NCBI GenBank assembly: GCA_014378765.1
Contig: JACMNA010000158.1
Coordinates: 1-42,082, forward strand
Reading direction: 5' to 3'
Origin: Bdellovibrio sp.
GTDB lineage: Bacteria > Bdellovibrionota > Bdellovibrionia > Bdellovibrionales > Bdellovibrionaceae
DNA: 42,082 nucleotides
Below, one piece after another: positions 1 to 9,736 of this stretch (positions are counted from its first letter, which is position 1; every line of letters begins with the position of its first letter). Below the pieces are notes generated by a model that saw only the letters and a program-made list of their open reading frames with translations, made no database searches and had not been told where the DNA came from. A program made the position numbers and the translations under genes.

Positions 1-2
1 AA

Positions 3-623
3 GAAAATAAAATAAAAGAAGCCTTCAAAACAAATTTGGCTGGGCTGAAGATTGATCAAGCGATCGATCAGTACTGGCAAATTAAAGGCGTAAAGATGGG
101 AGCTTCAGCTCTACTTATGGTCGATAGTAAAACTGCGGCCAGCGCCCTTGCCAACATGGGCGCAACCGTTGACCCGCATGTATCGTTAGTTAACTTAGCT
201 ACAAACCAAATGATGAAGCACTTCAAGGAAATATTCGTACAGCGTTTGGCCCTGACTAGCGAACGCTACAAAACCGCAATCACTGAAGGTGATAAAAATG
301 CAGTGATGGCATATGGAGTTCAACTTACAAACTTATGCGGACTTGCCGCAGGCATGTATTATGGCACGCAGGAAGAATCTACTTTAAAAACTGGCAATGC
401 GCTTCGAAAAGTTCAGTCGAAACCACCAGAAGGTTATGACGAAGCTTGCAAGCCTGTTGCCTGCTTAGATAAGCCAAGGCCGCTTCTTTTTAAATCGACT
501 CTTCAAGACGCGCCACTAGCGGATGCGTTTAAGGCTCACGTTTGCCAAATGCAATTAGACTACGATCTTGTTATGCAAAATGTAGAAAAGAGAATTGAGC
601 TATCGGGTACTATCTGCCGCTAG
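3..623 (+). CDS. Hypothetical protein, 5' end cut off by the window
   Basis: The frame is open from the first bases of the window with no stop, so this is the C-terminal part of a longer protein; an apparent TTG start at 36 is only a codon inside it. The visible ~206 residues look helical and alanine-rich in the first half, with cysteines in the second half (a CKPVACLDKPRP stretch and CR at the very end). I do not recognise the family. Its stop overlaps the last four bases of the convergent minus-strand gene, so the two genes end tail to tail with no room for a terminator. A secreted or periplasmic protein is possible, but the N-terminus that would show a signal peptide is missing. Confidence 0.6.
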   Translation, partial: ENKIKEAFKTNLAGLKIDQAIDQYWQIKGVKMGASALLMVDSKTAASALANMGATVDPHVSLVNLATNQMMKHFKEIFVQRLALTSERYKTAITEGDKNAVMAYGVQLTNLCGLAAGMYYGTQEESTLKTGNALRKVQSKPPEGYDEACKPVACLDKPRPLLFKSTLQDAPLADAFKAHVCQMQLDYDLVMQNVEKRIELSGTICR

Positions 624-1825
624 TTCGTAATATAAAAATTATTTGTATAAATCCAACTTAGCCATTTGATTGCATCGGGTAAAGGCAAGCGCGGACTCAT
701 GCGAACTTGTAGGCGGTACGTGCCCGGGCCACTCAGCCGAAATATACCTTCGAAGGTATTCAGAGTGTCTGCCCGCACGCCATTTTTTATTAAAACCACT
801 TCATAGTACGACGTAGGTTCGGATGGTAACTTAAAGTAAATTTTCATACTTTTCGAGTTAGGAACACTGGCGCCAATGGAATACTTCTTCTGAGAAAAAT
901 CATCATATAAGTAGGCCTCGAAGCCTTTCGAGTCACCTAGAGCATCAAAACATATATAAAATTGTCCGCTTTTAAGCGCGTCTAAAATCTTTTTTCGATC
1001 TTCAAAAATGTTTCCACTTAATTCTGAAGTTAATAAGAGGTGGTTTGAAGCGATACTGAGAACACGTTCATAACTTGGAAATTTAATTAACCAATCAGCC
1101 AATGGGATGGCGCGCGCTGAAGCTTCAGCGCCCTGAAAAGCAACGAATTTTCTTTTCTGCGAGATTTCATCGAATAATATAATTTCATCGGTTGGCTCTT
1201 GAAAAAGTCGAATGAGCGCAAGCTTGGGGTTAAAGGGATACAGCAGCAAACTCCAAATCGTTGAAACTTTTGAATAGTCCCACGAACGCTGAGACATACT
1301 TTTTAAATTTACAATTTCTAGGCCGTCAAGCCCCTCAGGAATTTCGCCCGTCCAATTGAAGCCGGATTTAAACGGGTGTGCCAGAACCAGTAACGAGTCA
1401 CTTTTATGTGAATCTTGCGAAAGCAAATCAGAAAGCTGCAATTGCGATTCACCTTGACGTAAACCTAAGTTTTTCTCGCTAGTAGAAAAATAGATCAATC
1501 GAGAATCTTTGTAACCATATTTGGCCCCTTGTAAAACGCCAAGATTTTGTAGATAGCTGTCTTCAGGAATTTTTAGGCTGGGGTTTAAGTCGGTCATCAA
1601 AATAAACTTATGTGCCGTTAGTTTTGCCTGAGCCAAAATAACACTGAGGGGCTCAGAGCCAATTGACAAATTACTATGAATATTCATTGCCAGCCGGTAA
1701 TCATAATAAAAGTCAGTGGTTTTCACTTTGCGAGGAATAAAATTAAAATCAAATTGAGATATGTAAAATCCATATATAAAATAAGTAATTAAAACAAAAG
1801 CGAAACTTGCAAAAAGTTTATTCAT
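620..1825 (-). CDS. PHP-like (polymerase/histidinol-phosphatase-type) protein, degenerate, membrane-anchored
   Basis: 401 residues. An N-terminal hydrophobic segment (about 5-22) suggests a membrane anchor or uncleaved signal. The next part keeps an outline of a PHP metallo-phosphoesterase: NIHSN with H50, a MTDLNP stretch with D79 where active PHP proteins normally have TDH, LAHPF with H150, and a GLEIVN strand with E170. Several metal ligands seem to be missing, so it may be an inactive or altered phosphoesterase. The C-terminal ~100 residues look beta-rich. It is last in the run that starts at mdh and overlaps the glycosyltransferase gene by eight bases, so the two are probably translated together and may act on the same envelope substrate. 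That functional link is inference. Confidence 0.55.
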   Translation of the reverse strand: MNKLFASFAFVLITYFIYGFYISQFDFNFIPRKVKTTDFYYDYRLAMNIHSNLSIGSEPLSVILAQAKLTAHKFILMTDLNPSLKIPEDSYLQNLGVLQGAKYGYKDSRLIYFSTSEKNLGLRQGESQLQLSDLLSQDSHKSDSLLVLAHPFKSGFNWTGEIPEGLDGLEIVNLKSMSQRSWDYSKVSTIWSLLLYPFNPKLALIRLFQEPTDEIILFDEISQKRKFVAFQGAEASARAIPLADWLIKFPSYERVLSIASNHLLLTSELSGNIFEDRKKILDALKSGQFYICFDALGDSKGFEAYLYDDFSQKKYSIGASVPNSKSMKIYFKLPSEPTSYYEVVLIKNGVRADTLNTFEGIFRLSGPGTYRLQVRMSPRLPLPDAIKWLSWIYTNNFYITN

Positions 1826-3131
1826 GGGTCATCCGAAAAAGCTCAAGGTTAAGCTCTTCTAAATCTTTTATTTTAGTAATTTTAAAATTAACATACGCTT
1901 CGGGCCAAATTGAATTTTTGTGCTTAAGCACATAAAATTCATTTTCGGTTGGAATTGAAACGGTCAATGAGTCGTAGAAGTCATGACGAGATAATCCGCG
2001 CAACTTATTGACGGTTTTACCCGTTGACCAGGTCAGTAATGAAGAAATTTGATAGCTCGGTCCGTACAACGGTTGATACTGATCGACGAGGGGCTCTAAA
2101 AATTCGATATCTTTAGAGCTGATTTGATTTTTTAGAATGTTTTCGCCAAGTGGTGTAAATAAAATACCTATAAAAAGAATGTAAATAACAGCCCAGTAAC
2201 CTAGCGCCCAATTTTTTCTTTTTTCGGTTAGGTTCGTCGCGGCCACGGCGGCCCCATGCAAATGAGCCGTAATGGGCCAATTGGCCTCAACGACGGCTTT
2301 AAATGAGCTAGATAAAAAGAATAAAAATTGGGTTAGGGTGAAAATTTTATCAGCGCGGTCAGATTTTTTAAAAAGCGCAGTTAGCAAAAATGGATTCAGA
2401 ATTAAAACTTGGCTTAAAATAAAACTAGGTGTCCATGTCCAATCGTAATAGTTTTTTACGAAACCATGATTAATTTGATAAGCAAATGAACTCCACTCGT
2501 TTTGATAATTCCACCATACAACCGGCAAACAAAATATTAGACCAAATAAGATTGTCAATAAGGCTCCAAGTGGTCGGACCTGTCTTAATTTTTTGCTTAC
2601 AATTAAATAAATGAGCCCAGAAATAACGAACAGCACAATGTGATATTTTGAACAAAAACCTAAGCCTAGTGAAACGCCAAGTAGCGCATATGCTAGGTAA
2701 GTTCGTTTGTTAAAGGCTTCTAAGAAAAAGAGATAACTTAAACTCCAAAATAAAACCAACGGCAAATCGGGCGTAGCCATAATTGCACCCGGGCCCAGTA
2801 ACGGATTCAATTGCATTAAAATTAGAAACCAAAATATTGCGGAGTCTGAAAAAGCCTTTAACTTAAGAATTCTCGCCCAGACATACATCGAAATGATACT
2901 TCCGATGATAAAAATAAATCGAGTCGATAGGCCGTTCGTAAAAGGAAACAGCTTTTCTCCTAAAAAGATAAACCAGCTTACCATGGGGGGGTGATCAAAA
3001 TAGCTAAGCTGAGGGTGCTGGGTCCATACGTAGTAATAGGCTTCGTCTGCAAACAATGGAACAAACAGGGCCAAGCCAACCTTAATAAAAAATGATACCG
3101 TTAAAATGCTAAATATTTTTTTATGATTCAA
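1818..3131 (-). CDS. GT39/ArnT-type membrane glycosyltransferase
   Basis: 437 residues, strongly hydrophobic with about ten membrane segments. The first loop after helix 1 carries DEAYYYVW followed by SYFDHPPMV, the acidic first-loop signature of the PMT_2/ArnT (GT39/GT83-like) family. These enzymes use polyprenyl-phosphate sugars on the periplasmic side to glycosylate lipid A or other envelope molecules. The C-terminal ~100 residues are soluble. The gene starts one base after the RodZ-like stop and overlaps the downstream PHP-like gene, so it sits firmly inside an operon. The acceptor cannot be read from sequence; lipid A, lipid carrier or protein are all possible. Confidence 0.8.
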   Translation of the reverse strand: MNHKKIFSILTVSFFIKVGLALFVPLFADEAYYYVWTQHPQLSYFDHPPMVSWFIFLGEKLFPFTNGLSTRFIFIIGSIISMYVWARILKLKAFSDSAIFWFLILMQLNPLLGPGAIMATPDLPLVLFWSLSYLFFLEAFNKRTYLAYALLGVSLGLGFCSKYHIVLFVISGLIYLIVSKKLRQVRPLGALLTILFGLIFCLPVVWWNYQNEWSSFAYQINHGFVKNYYDWTWTPSFILSQVLILNPFLLTALFKKSDRADKIFTLTQFLFFLSSSFKAVVEANWPITAHLHGAAVAATNLTEKRKNWALGYWAVIYILFIGILFTPLGENILKNQISSKDIEFLEPLVDQYQPLYGPSYQISSLLTWSTGKTVNKLRGLSRHDFYDSLTVSIPTENEFYVLKHKNSIWPEAYVNFKITKIKDLEELNLELFRMTHE

Positions 3132-3132
3132 T

Positions 3133-4068
3133 TTAGAAAGTTAATTTAACCGGTTTATTACTTGCGCCGGCAGCACCTTTTTCGACTCCGTTCACAATCA
3201 GATTAACCGCACCACCATCTTCGGCTTTTAAATGAAGGCCATCGGGCGAGCGAATGACTTGAACTTGCTTGGTTTGCAATCGCAATTTTGAAAAGTTTTT
3301 GCTATTTCCTTTAGCGTACAGAAGCTCAACATTTTTTTTGGCTTCAATGATAATTTCAACTGGTTTACCGGCCGAAGGCTCGAAGCCTTCTTCTGGAGCT
3401 AGGGTTACAGTTGATGATGTGTCTAGGTTGTCGGTCATTGACGAACTTTTTACTGGCGTCGTTGGCGGCTGAACTTGCGTGACCGTTACGGTTGGGTCTG
3501 CCGGCACAGGGCTTGCGGCCGGAACCGACAAGTTAGTATTTTCTTCTGAAGCGGCCGCTGGCGCAACCGGATTAAGTGGCTTTATTGCCGCCACATTATT
3601 TGTATCAATGGTGGCATCGCGCTGATATTTCTCGACAATCTTATCCACTCCGATGATTAAGACGATAAGAATAATAGCCAATGCCATATAAATAAATGTT
3701 TTTTTGCTGTTGTCGTTATTAAGTTGAGTAGATTGGGCAACTTTTTTAAAATGCGTTGCACCCGAGGGCGCCGGTTCGCCCTGGGTGGCTGAAGGTGGCC
3801 CCAATGGCGGTGGCGTTTTTGGCATCGGGTGGGTTGAGCCCATTTCTTCTTGAAACTGCCTCATGACTTGATCAACATCAATTTTTAAAAGCTGGGCGTA
3901 GCTTTTAACAAAACCACGAACAAAAGTTTTAGCGGGCAATTCCTCTGGTCGGCCACCCTCAATTGAAGAAATAATTTTTGAACTTAGTTTTAACGACAAG
4001 GCAACATCTTGTACCGAAAGGCCTTGCTTGATTCGCTCGGTTTTTAAAAGCTCTCCTGTGATATTCAT
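3133..4068 (-). CDS. rodZ: RodZ-like cell-shape protein (HTH, membrane segment, DUF4115-type end)
   Basis: 311 residues. Residues 1-75 form an HTH_25/Cro-like domain (GELLKTERIKQGLSVQDVA, then SIEGGRPEELPAKTFVRGFV) typical of RodZ. A proline-rich linker follows, then one membrane helix at about 124-144, a second Ala/Pro/Thr-rich linker, and a C-terminal beta domain (about 235-311) of DUF4115 type. RodZ bridges the cytoplasmic MreB filament and the periplasmic elongasome and helps set rod shape. The start overlaps the stop of the TPR lipoprotein gene by four bases (ATGA type), so the two are coupled. In many bacteria rodZ lies beside pilF-like genes, which supports the assignment. Confidence 0.85.
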   Translation of the reverse strand: MNITGELLKTERIKQGLSVQDVALSLKLSSKIISSIEGGRPEELPAKTFVRGFVKSYAQLLKIDVDQVMRQFQEEMGSTHPMPKTPPPLGPPSATQGEPAPSGATHFKKVAQSTQLNNDNSKKTFIYMALAIILIVLIIGVDKIVEKYQRDATIDTNNVAAIKPLNPVAPAAASEENTNLSVPAASPVPADPTVTVTQVQPPTTPVKSSSMTDNLDTSSTVTLAPEEGFEPSAGKPVEIIIEAKKNVELLYAKGNSKNFSKLRLQTKQVQVIRSPDGLHLKAEDGGAVNLIVNGVEKGAAGASNKPVKLTF

Positions 4069-4832
4069 AGGGCCCCTTTTTTTAAGACTTCTAACATTTT
4101 CTGTGCTCTGTCCAAAAACTTACTGTTCGGATAAAGTTTAATTAATTCTTCAAATCTAAAAATCGCACGATCTTTTTGCCCATTTCTAAAAAGCGCAATT
4201 GCACTGTAATAATGAGCGTCTTCTATTTCTAATGGATTACAAAATCCAACCGCTTTTTCTAACTGAGATGCAGCCAATAAATTTTCCTTAAGCTCTAGAT
4301 AAGCTCGTCCTAAATAAACATGCGTTATGCAATTTTCGCGATCATTTTCTAACGACTTTTTAAAATAGCTAAGGGCGCGTGGAAAATTTTTGCGATTAAA
4401 TTCTAAGATGCCATAGTTGGCGTACGCGCGAGAAAAATCAACGTAGGTCAAATCAGCCAGTACGATTTTCAATAAATTTTCTGCCTGTCGATATTGTGAA
4501 GTTTCAATGTAGACCCTGGCTAGGTTATTTTTCGCATCGGTAAAAGCCGGCTGCATGGCAATGGCTCGTTTATAATGATCTTCGGCTAAGTCATAACGTT
4601 GTCGCATAAAATAAACGTGGGCTAAATTTGATTGAATGGTGGCATCGTTCGGATTGATATCTTGGGCGATTAGCAATTCTTTAAGCGCTAAAGGATAATT
4701 ACCCTTTTCAATATGAGCAATTGCAATTTGCGAATGAAGGTCGCCAGTTTCTTTATTAACCGGAGGAATCGACTTACAACCACTGCAAATTAGGTACATA
4801 AACACACAATGAAATAAAAAAGCCAATTTCAT
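4065..4832 (-). CDS. PilF/PilW-like TPR lipoprotein
   Basis: 255 residues. The N-terminus is a lipoprotein signal ending at C19 (CSGC lipobox). The rest is made of about six tetratricopeptide repeats, recognised by recurring patterns such as NPNDATIQSNLAHVYFMRQ, AKNNLARVYIETSQYRQAE and YANYGILEFNRKNFPRALS. This is the layout of PilF/PilW, the outer-membrane pilotin that helps the type IV pilus secretin assemble. General TPR lipoproteins look similar, so the pilus role rests on the family resemblance and the adjacent rodZ. The start was chosen because it gives an intact lipoprotein signal; 40 bases separate it from the upstream methyltransferase gene. Confidence 0.7.
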   Translation of the reverse strand: MKLAFLFHCVFMYLICSGCKSIPPVNKETGDLHSQIAIAHIEKGNYPLALKELLIAQDINPNDATIQSNLAHVYFMRQRYDLAEDHYKRAIAMQPAFTDAKNNLARVYIETSQYRQAENLLKIVLADLTYVDFSRAYANYGILEFNRKNFPRALSYFKKSLENDRENCITHVYLGRAYLELKENLLAASQLEKAVGFCNPLEIEDAHYYSAIALFRNGQKDRAIFRFEELIKLYPNSKFLDRAQKMLEVLKKGAL

Positions 4833-4872
4833 AAGCTAAGAGTAGCATTCAATCATATTGAGTCAATGGGGA

Positions 4873-6075
4873 TTAGGTTGTTGATAAGTATAGAAAAGTT
4901 TCGAAATGATCAGTCTGCGGAAACATATCGAATATTTGTAAATGCCGAATTTTAAAATTTTGATTGGCCATCATAATTTTTTGAAGATCGCGAGCTAAAA
5001 ACACGGGGTGGCAGCTAATATAAATTAAATCGGTTGGTCCAGTTTCAATTATTTTCTTTAAGACGATATCGCTACATCCAGCCCGCGGCGGGTCTAGTAT
5101 CACCAGCTGTTTTGAAAGTGATCGGCGTGCCACAAAAGATTCGCAATCAGACGTAAATGCAAAGAGTCGCTTTTGATAACTAAGCGATGTTAGTTTTTGT
5201 GTTGCGAATTTAGTTAATTCAGAATTCATCTCAACACTTTCCATGCGTAAATTCGGAAGCTTTTGAAGCAAATCAAACGTAAAATTGCCGGCGCCCGCGT
5301 ACAGCTCGCTAACAAAAGTCGGATTAATTTTTGTCACGATTTGCGAGACTAGACCAACTAATTTCTGATTGATTTCATTGTTTACTTGAGAAAATGAAAG
5401 GCCTTCGCCCTGATCACCAATATTATAATATTCGAATTCATTTTTTTGATTTAGCTTGAGCTCAAACTTCTGTACTTCGGTTGTGGGTCGTAATTTAGCT
5501 TTTACCATGGGTATTTGATCTGAAATTTCTTTTTCGGCAATTAAGCATAAATCAATATCGACGATATCATGTGATTCACGCTGAAAATATCCAAGTTTTG
5601 TACCTAGTCTTTTTAACTGAATACGATTTCTGTAGTGCAAATTTTTTGGAGAGTAAATCGTGGGTAATAAATTAAAGTCAACGCCCGGAATAAACTTCTG
5701 AAATAATTCCTGTAAGATTATTTCTTTTTGGTGTACTTGCTCAGACTCATCAATATGCTGCCAGGCGCAACCGCCACAGGTTGGAAAATAAGGGCAGGGC
5801 GCCTGACGCCGTGCTGGTGAAGGCTTTAAAATTTCTAAAATATCGGCACGTAAAAAATTTTTTTCAACGAAGGTGATTTTAATTTTTAATTCGTCTTCTT
5901 GTGCAGCCAACTTTATAAAAACCACGATTGAACGATCTTTAAATGGAATGCGCGCGACACCGTCGCCACCGACGGCCAATTTTTCAACCGTAACAACATG
6001 CTCAGAATGCAAAAGGGACCCCGTTTCAGAGTCCCCTTGCTTATTATTTTGCTTTAATGGTCGTTTGTTATTCAC
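4873..6075 (-). CDS. rlmD: RlmD/TrmA-family 23S rRNA (uracil-5-)-methyltransferase
   Basis: 400 residues from a GTG start. Domains in order: TRAM-like beta barrel (about 25-85); a 4Fe-4S ligand set C94, C100, C103 (CPYFPTCGGC) and C177; a SAM-binding fold with ELYAGAGNFTFDL at 257-269; LDPPRAG at 327-333; and catalytic C355 in the YISCHPVFLARDL stretch. These match RNA m5U methyltransferases of the RlmD/RlmC/TrmA group, and the iron-sulfur cysteines favour RlmD or RlmC. A hairpin at 6012-6038 falls inside the first 20 codons, and a TTG just beyond it would still leave the TRAM domain whole, so the start is uncertain. The gene follows ndk by eight bases. Confidence 0.85.
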   Translation of the reverse strand: MNNKRPLKQNNKQGDSETGSLLHSEHVVTVEKLAVGGDGVARIPFKDRSIVVFIKLAAQEDELKIKITFVEKNFLRADILEILKPSPARRQAPCPYFPTCGGCAWQHIDESEQVHQKEIILQELFQKFIPGVDFNLLPTIYSPKNLHYRNRIQLKRLGTKLGYFQRESHDIVDIDLCLIAEKEISDQIPMVKAKLRPTTEVQKFELKLNQKNEFEYYNIGDQGEGLSFSQVNNEINQKLVGLVSQIVTKINPTFVSELYAGAGNFTFDLLQKLPNLRMESVEMNSELTKFATQKLTSLSYQKRLFAFTSDCESFVARRSLSKQLVILDPPRAGCSDIVLKKIIETGPTDLIYISCHPVFLARDLQKIMMANQNFKIRHLQIFDMFPQTDHFETFLYLSTT

Positions 6076-6083
6076 AAGATCAA

Positions 6084-6509
6084 TTACATATTAACTAATT
6101 CGTGCTTGTCAAAAAAGATCGCTAATTCGCGCTCTGCTGAAGCAACTGAATCAGAGCCGTGAACTGCATTTTCACCCATTGAATCACCATGCTTGGCGCG
6201 GATTGTGCCGGCATCAGCTTTTTTAGGATCAGTCGCGCCCATGATCTCACGATTTTTTAAAACCGCGTTATCGCCAACTAAACACATCATCATCACGGGA
6301 CCCGAAGTCATGAATGATACTAATTCACCGAAAAAGGGACGCTCTTTATGTTCTGCGTAAAATAATTCGCATTTTTCTTTCGACATCATGCAAAGTTTTG
6401 CGCCCGCAATTTTCAATTTTTTAGATTCAAAAATGTTAATGATATCGCCAATTGCATTTTTCTTTACCGCATTTGGTTTGATGATTGAAAACGTTCTTTC
6501 TGTAGACAT
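6084..6509 (-). CDS. ndk: Nucleoside diphosphate kinase
   Basis: 141 residues, the normal length for bacterial Ndk. The N-terminus [12 protein letters not shown] and the active-site stretch NAVHGSDS (phosphohistidine H117) are diagnostic. The enzyme moves the gamma-phosphate from ATP to other nucleoside diphosphates and so balances NTP and dNTP pools in the cytoplasm. It lies 22 bases downstream of sucD in the same direction. Succinyl-CoA synthetase makes nucleoside triphosphate, which Ndk can redistribute, so the placement makes metabolic sense. Confidence 0.97.
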   Translation of the reverse strand: MSTERTFSIIKPNAVKKNAIGDIINIFESKKLKIAGAKLCMMSKEKCELFYAEHKERPFFGELVSFMTSGPVMMMCLVGDNAVLKNREIMGATDPKKADAGTIRAKHGDSMGENAVHGSDSVASAERELAIFFDKHELVNM

Positions 6510-6531
6510 GTTAACTCCTTGTTAATTTCTT

Positions 6532-7401
6532 TTATTTCAACATTGATTTGAGGGTTGTACCCATATCCGCCGGGCTACGCGAAATTTTACAACCGGCGGC
6601 CTCTAATGCCGCGAACTTTGCTTCGGCCGTACCTTTACCACCGCTAATAATGGCGCCCGCATGACCCATGCGTTTTCCCGGAGGTGCCGAGGCGCCTGCA
6701 ATGAATACGGCAATCGGCTTTTTAAATTCTTTTTTAATATATTCAGCCGCTTCTTCTTCGGCCGTCCCACCAATTTCGCCGATCATGATGACGGCGTCGG
6801 TATCTTTATCGGCGTTGAATAATTTTAGAATGTCGATAAAGTTTGTTCCGTTCACGGGATCGCCACCAATACCAACGCATGTTGATTGGCCTAAACCTAG
6901 CGCCGACAATTGACCGACAGCTTCGTAAGTTAAAGTTCCTGAGCGCGAAAGAACACCGATGCGCCCTGCTTTATGAATGTGACCGGGCATAATTCCGATC
7001 TTACAAGCCTCAGGCGTGATAACGCCCGGGCAATTGGGACCAATTAGCCGGGTGCGTTTGCCTTGCATATATTTTTTAACTTTAACCATGTCTAAAACTG
7101 GAATGCCTTCGGTGATACAAATTACTAAATCTAAATCCGCATCGACCGCTTCCATAATAGAATCAGCGGCGAACGGTGGTGGTACGAATATCATTGAAAC
7201 GTTGCAGCCAGTTTTTGCTTTCGCTTCTTTAACCGTATTAAAAACGGGAATGCCCAAGTGAGTCGTTCCGCCTTTACCTGGAGTCACGCCGCCCACCATT
7301 TTGGTGCCGTACGCTTGACATTGTTCAGTATGAAATGAACCTTGAGAGCCCGTGATGCCTTGGCAAATAACCTTTGTGTTTTTATCAATTAAAATAGCCA
7401 T
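6532..7401 (-). CDS. sucD: Succinyl-CoA synthetase, alpha subunit
   Basis: 289 residues, standard length. It has the CoA-binding Rossmann domain ([15 protein letters not shown] near residue 13), the GPNCPGVI motif at 121-128, and the phosphohistidine loop [12 protein letters not shown] with H247. With SucC it converts succinyl-CoA and phosphate to succinate and CoA while making ATP or GTP, the substrate-level phosphorylation step of the TCA cycle. It begins five bases after sucC ends, as expected for subunits made in equal amounts. Confidence 0.97.
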   Translation of the reverse strand: MAILIDKNTKVICQGITGSQGSFHTEQCQAYGTKMVGGVTPGKGGTTHLGIPVFNTVKEAKAKTGCNVSMIFVPPPFAADSIMEAVDADLDLVICITEGIPVLDMVKVKKYMQGKRTRLIGPNCPGVITPEACKIGIMPGHIHKAGRIGVLSRSGTLTYEAVGQLSALGLGQSTCVGIGGDPVNGTNFIDILKLFNADKDTDAVIMIGEIGGTAEEEAAEYIKKEFKKPIAVFIAGASAPPGKRMGHAGAIISGGKGTAEAKFAALEAAGCKISRSPADMGTTLKSMLK

Positions 7402-7406
7402 CTTAA

Positions 7407-8570
7407 TTACCCCTTAATTGCTGCAGTAATTTTTTTCGCTGCATCGGTTAGATCGTTTGCGGGTATAATATTAAGTCCGCTATCTGCTAAAATCTTTTTA
7501 CCAAGGTCAACGTTAGTGCCTTCTAGGCGAACGACTAACGGCACCTTAAGGCCGACTTCTTTTGAAGCCGCAATAACGCCTTCAGCGATGACATCACACT
7601 TCATGATTCCGCCAAATATGTTAACTAATATTCCTTTTACGTTTTTATCTTTTAAAATAATTTTGAAAGCGTTGGTTACTTTTTCTTTATTAGCCCCGCC
7701 GCCAACATCTAAAAAGTTAGCGGGAGCCGCGCCGTGAAGTTTAATAATATCTAAAGTGGCCATTGCTAAGCCCGCGCCATTGACCAGGCAGCCGATATTT
7801 CCATCCAACTTAATAAAAGCTAAGTCGAACTTAGAAGCTTCAATTTCGGTGGCCTCTTCTTCGTTTAAATCGCGTAATTCTAAAATTTGTGGCTGGCGAT
7901 AAAGTGCGTTTGAGTCGAAATTCATTTTTGCATCTAAACAAATCACGTCACCATCTTTAGTTACAACAAGCGGATTGATTTCGGCGATCGAGCAATCACA
8001 TTTAACGAATGCTTCGTAAAGCCCCATCATAAATTTAACGGCCTTGCCAACAATTTCAGGCGCCATTCCGATCGCAAAACATAATTCGCGAGCTTGCCAC
8101 GCGCCTAAACCTGTTACCGGATCAATATCAACACGCTTAATTGCGTCAGGTCTGTGCTCGGCAACTTCTTCGATATCAACGCCGCCCTCAGAAGACGCCA
8201 TCATGGCTACGCGACCCGTTTCACGGTCGATCAAACATGCAACATAATACTCTTTCGCGATGTTACAGCCTTGCTCGATAAAAACTTTTTGAACAACTTT
8301 TCCCTCGGGGCCCGTTTGATGAGTGACTAAAGTCATTCCCAACATTTTGGCGGTTAAATCGCGAACCTCATCTAAAGTTTTTGCGATTTTTACTCCGCCA
8401 CCTTTTCCGCGTCCGCCGGCGTGAATCTGGGCTTTAACGACCCAAATATTTCCGCCCATGGCTTTAGCAGCAGAAACGGCCTCTTCGGGAGAGTTAGCCA
8501 CTTGACCCTTTAACGTTGCGACCCCAAATTTTCTTAATACTTCTTTTGCTTGATACTCGTGAATGTTCAT
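7407..8570 (-). CDS. sucC: Succinyl-CoA synthetase, beta subunit
   Basis: 387 residues from ATG at 8568-8570; a TTG one codon earlier is less likely. An ATP-grasp domain starts [17 protein letters not shown], with the basic glycine loop [12 protein letters not shown], followed by the flavodoxin-like C-terminal domain containing [16 protein letters not shown] and [10 protein letters not shown] stretches. This subunit binds nucleotide and succinate. It follows mdh by 25 bases and precedes sucD by five, a classic mdh-sucC-sucD order. Confidence 0.97.
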   Translation of the reverse strand: MNIHEYQAKEVLRKFGVATLKGQVANSPEEAVSAAKAMGGNIWVVKAQIHAGGRGKGGGVKIAKTLDEVRDLTAKMLGMTLVTHQTGPEGKVVQKVFIEQGCNIAKEYYVACLIDRETGRVAMMASSEGGVDIEEVAEHRPDAIKRVDIDPVTGLGAWQARELCFAIGMAPEIVGKAVKFMMGLYEAFVKCDCSIAEINPLVVTKDGDVICLDAKMNFDSNALYRQPQILELRDLNEEEATEIEASKFDLAFIKLDGNIGCLVNGAGLAMATLDIIKLHGAAPANFLDVGGGANKEKVTNAFKIILKDKNVKGILVNIFGGIMKCDVIAEGVIAASKEVGLKVPLVVRLEGTNVDLGKKILADSGLNIIPANDLTDAAKKITAAIKG

Positions 8571-8595
8571 CAACGTGCCTTTTCTTAATAAATTT

Positions 8596-9537
8596 TTAAA
8601 TAGTTTTTAGTATCGCTACTAAGGCACGTACGGCCTCAACGGATTTGTCAAATTCAGCTTTTTCATCAGCATTCATTTTGAAATCGATGATGCCTTCCAT
8701 GCCGGCGCCACCTAATTTACAAAGGACTCCAACCATTAAATTATCTTTCACGCCGAATTCACCGTTTAATTCAACAGCGCATGGGATAATTCTTTTCTGA
8801 TCTTTCAAAATAGCTTCGGCCATTTCAACCGCACCACGCGAAGGTGCGAAGAATGCAGAGCCAGTCTTTAAGTGGCCACCAATTTCAGCGCCTGCCGTTT
8901 TTGTGCGAGCAACGATTGCATTGATTTTTTCCATCGGAAGTAAATCGATTAAAGGTATAGATCCAACTGCCGCCGTGCGAATAACCGGCATCATTGCATC
9001 ACCGTGATTACCGAGAACAACGCCGGTCACATCTTTTACAGAAACATTAAGTTCTTCAGCAATAAAGGCGCGAAAACGTGCTGAATCTAATGATCCACCC
9101 ATTCCAATCACGCGTTCACGTGGAAAACCCAACTGTTGCTTTGCATAGACGGCCATCACATCCATCGGATTACAAACAACAATAACAACAGAATTTGGAG
9201 CGTGCTGTTTAATTCCAGCGCAAACATCTTTAACGATTTTTGCATTAATACCGACTAACTCATCACGACTCATGCCCGGCTTGCGTGGCATTCCTGCGGT
9301 TAAAATAACAACGTCAGCATCTTTAATATCAGCGTAGTTTGAAGTTCCTTTAACTTTTGAATCAAACATTTCAATGGGAGCTGATTGAAATAAATCCAAA
9401 GATTTACCAATGGCCGTTCCTTCATTTACATCAAGCAATACGACATCGCCCAATTCTTTTTGAGCAGCCCAGTGAGCCGTTGTCGCGCCAACAAATCCCG
9501 CACCAATCACAGCCACTTTTTTTCTTTTGTGAGCCAT
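8596..9537 (-). CDS. mdh: Malate dehydrogenase (LDH-like type)
   Basis: 313 residues. The NAD-binding fold begins [14 protein letters not shown], with D36 after the second strand favouring NAD. Active-site residues are visible: R85 and R91 around the mobile loop ([13 protein letters not shown]), D151/R154 in GSLDSARFR, and catalytic H178 in GNHGDAM. Arginine at 85, rather than the glutamine found in lactate dehydrogenases, indicates malate. It interconverts malate and oxaloacetate. A clear AAAGGAGA ribosome site lies before ATG 9537. This is the first gene of the nine-gene minus-strand run, so its promoter, within 9538-9736, probably drives the whole run. Confidence 0.96.
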   Translation of the reverse strand: MAHKRKKVAVIGAGFVGATTAHWAAQKELGDVVLLDVNEGTAIGKSLDLFQSAPIEMFDSKVKGTSNYADIKDADVVILTAGMPRKPGMSRDELVGINAKIVKDVCAGIKQHAPNSVVIVVCNPMDVMAVYAKQQLGFPRERVIGMGGSLDSARFRAFIAEELNVSVKDVTGVVLGNHGDAMMPVIRTAAVGSIPLIDLLPMEKINAIVARTKTAGAEIGGHLKTGSAFFAPSRGAVEMAEAILKDQKRIIPCAVELNGEFGVKDNLMVGVLCKLGGAGMEGIIDFKMNADEKAEFDKSVEAVRALVAILKTI

Positions 9538-9736
9538 AGAAAATCTCCTTTATGTAGTCTTCTTATATTTTGAATTTGATCTTCAAGTTTTAGAGGATTC
9601 GGGCAAAAAGCACAAGTCTATAAACCCCAGACAAATTAGCGGAGGCTTCGAAATTTTGTGATGAGATCCTCATTAGGCGTTATGCGTTAGACGAATTAAT
9701 GTTTTCAATCGGCAAAGGCTTTCCTACCATAAGAAT

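Noticed and set aside
6012..6038. Hairpin with GGGAC/GTCCC arms inside the start of the RlmD gene, considered as an ndk terminator
   Set aside because: The following T-run is only four bases and the stem has a bulge, so it is noted as a possible attenuator but not listed as a terminator.
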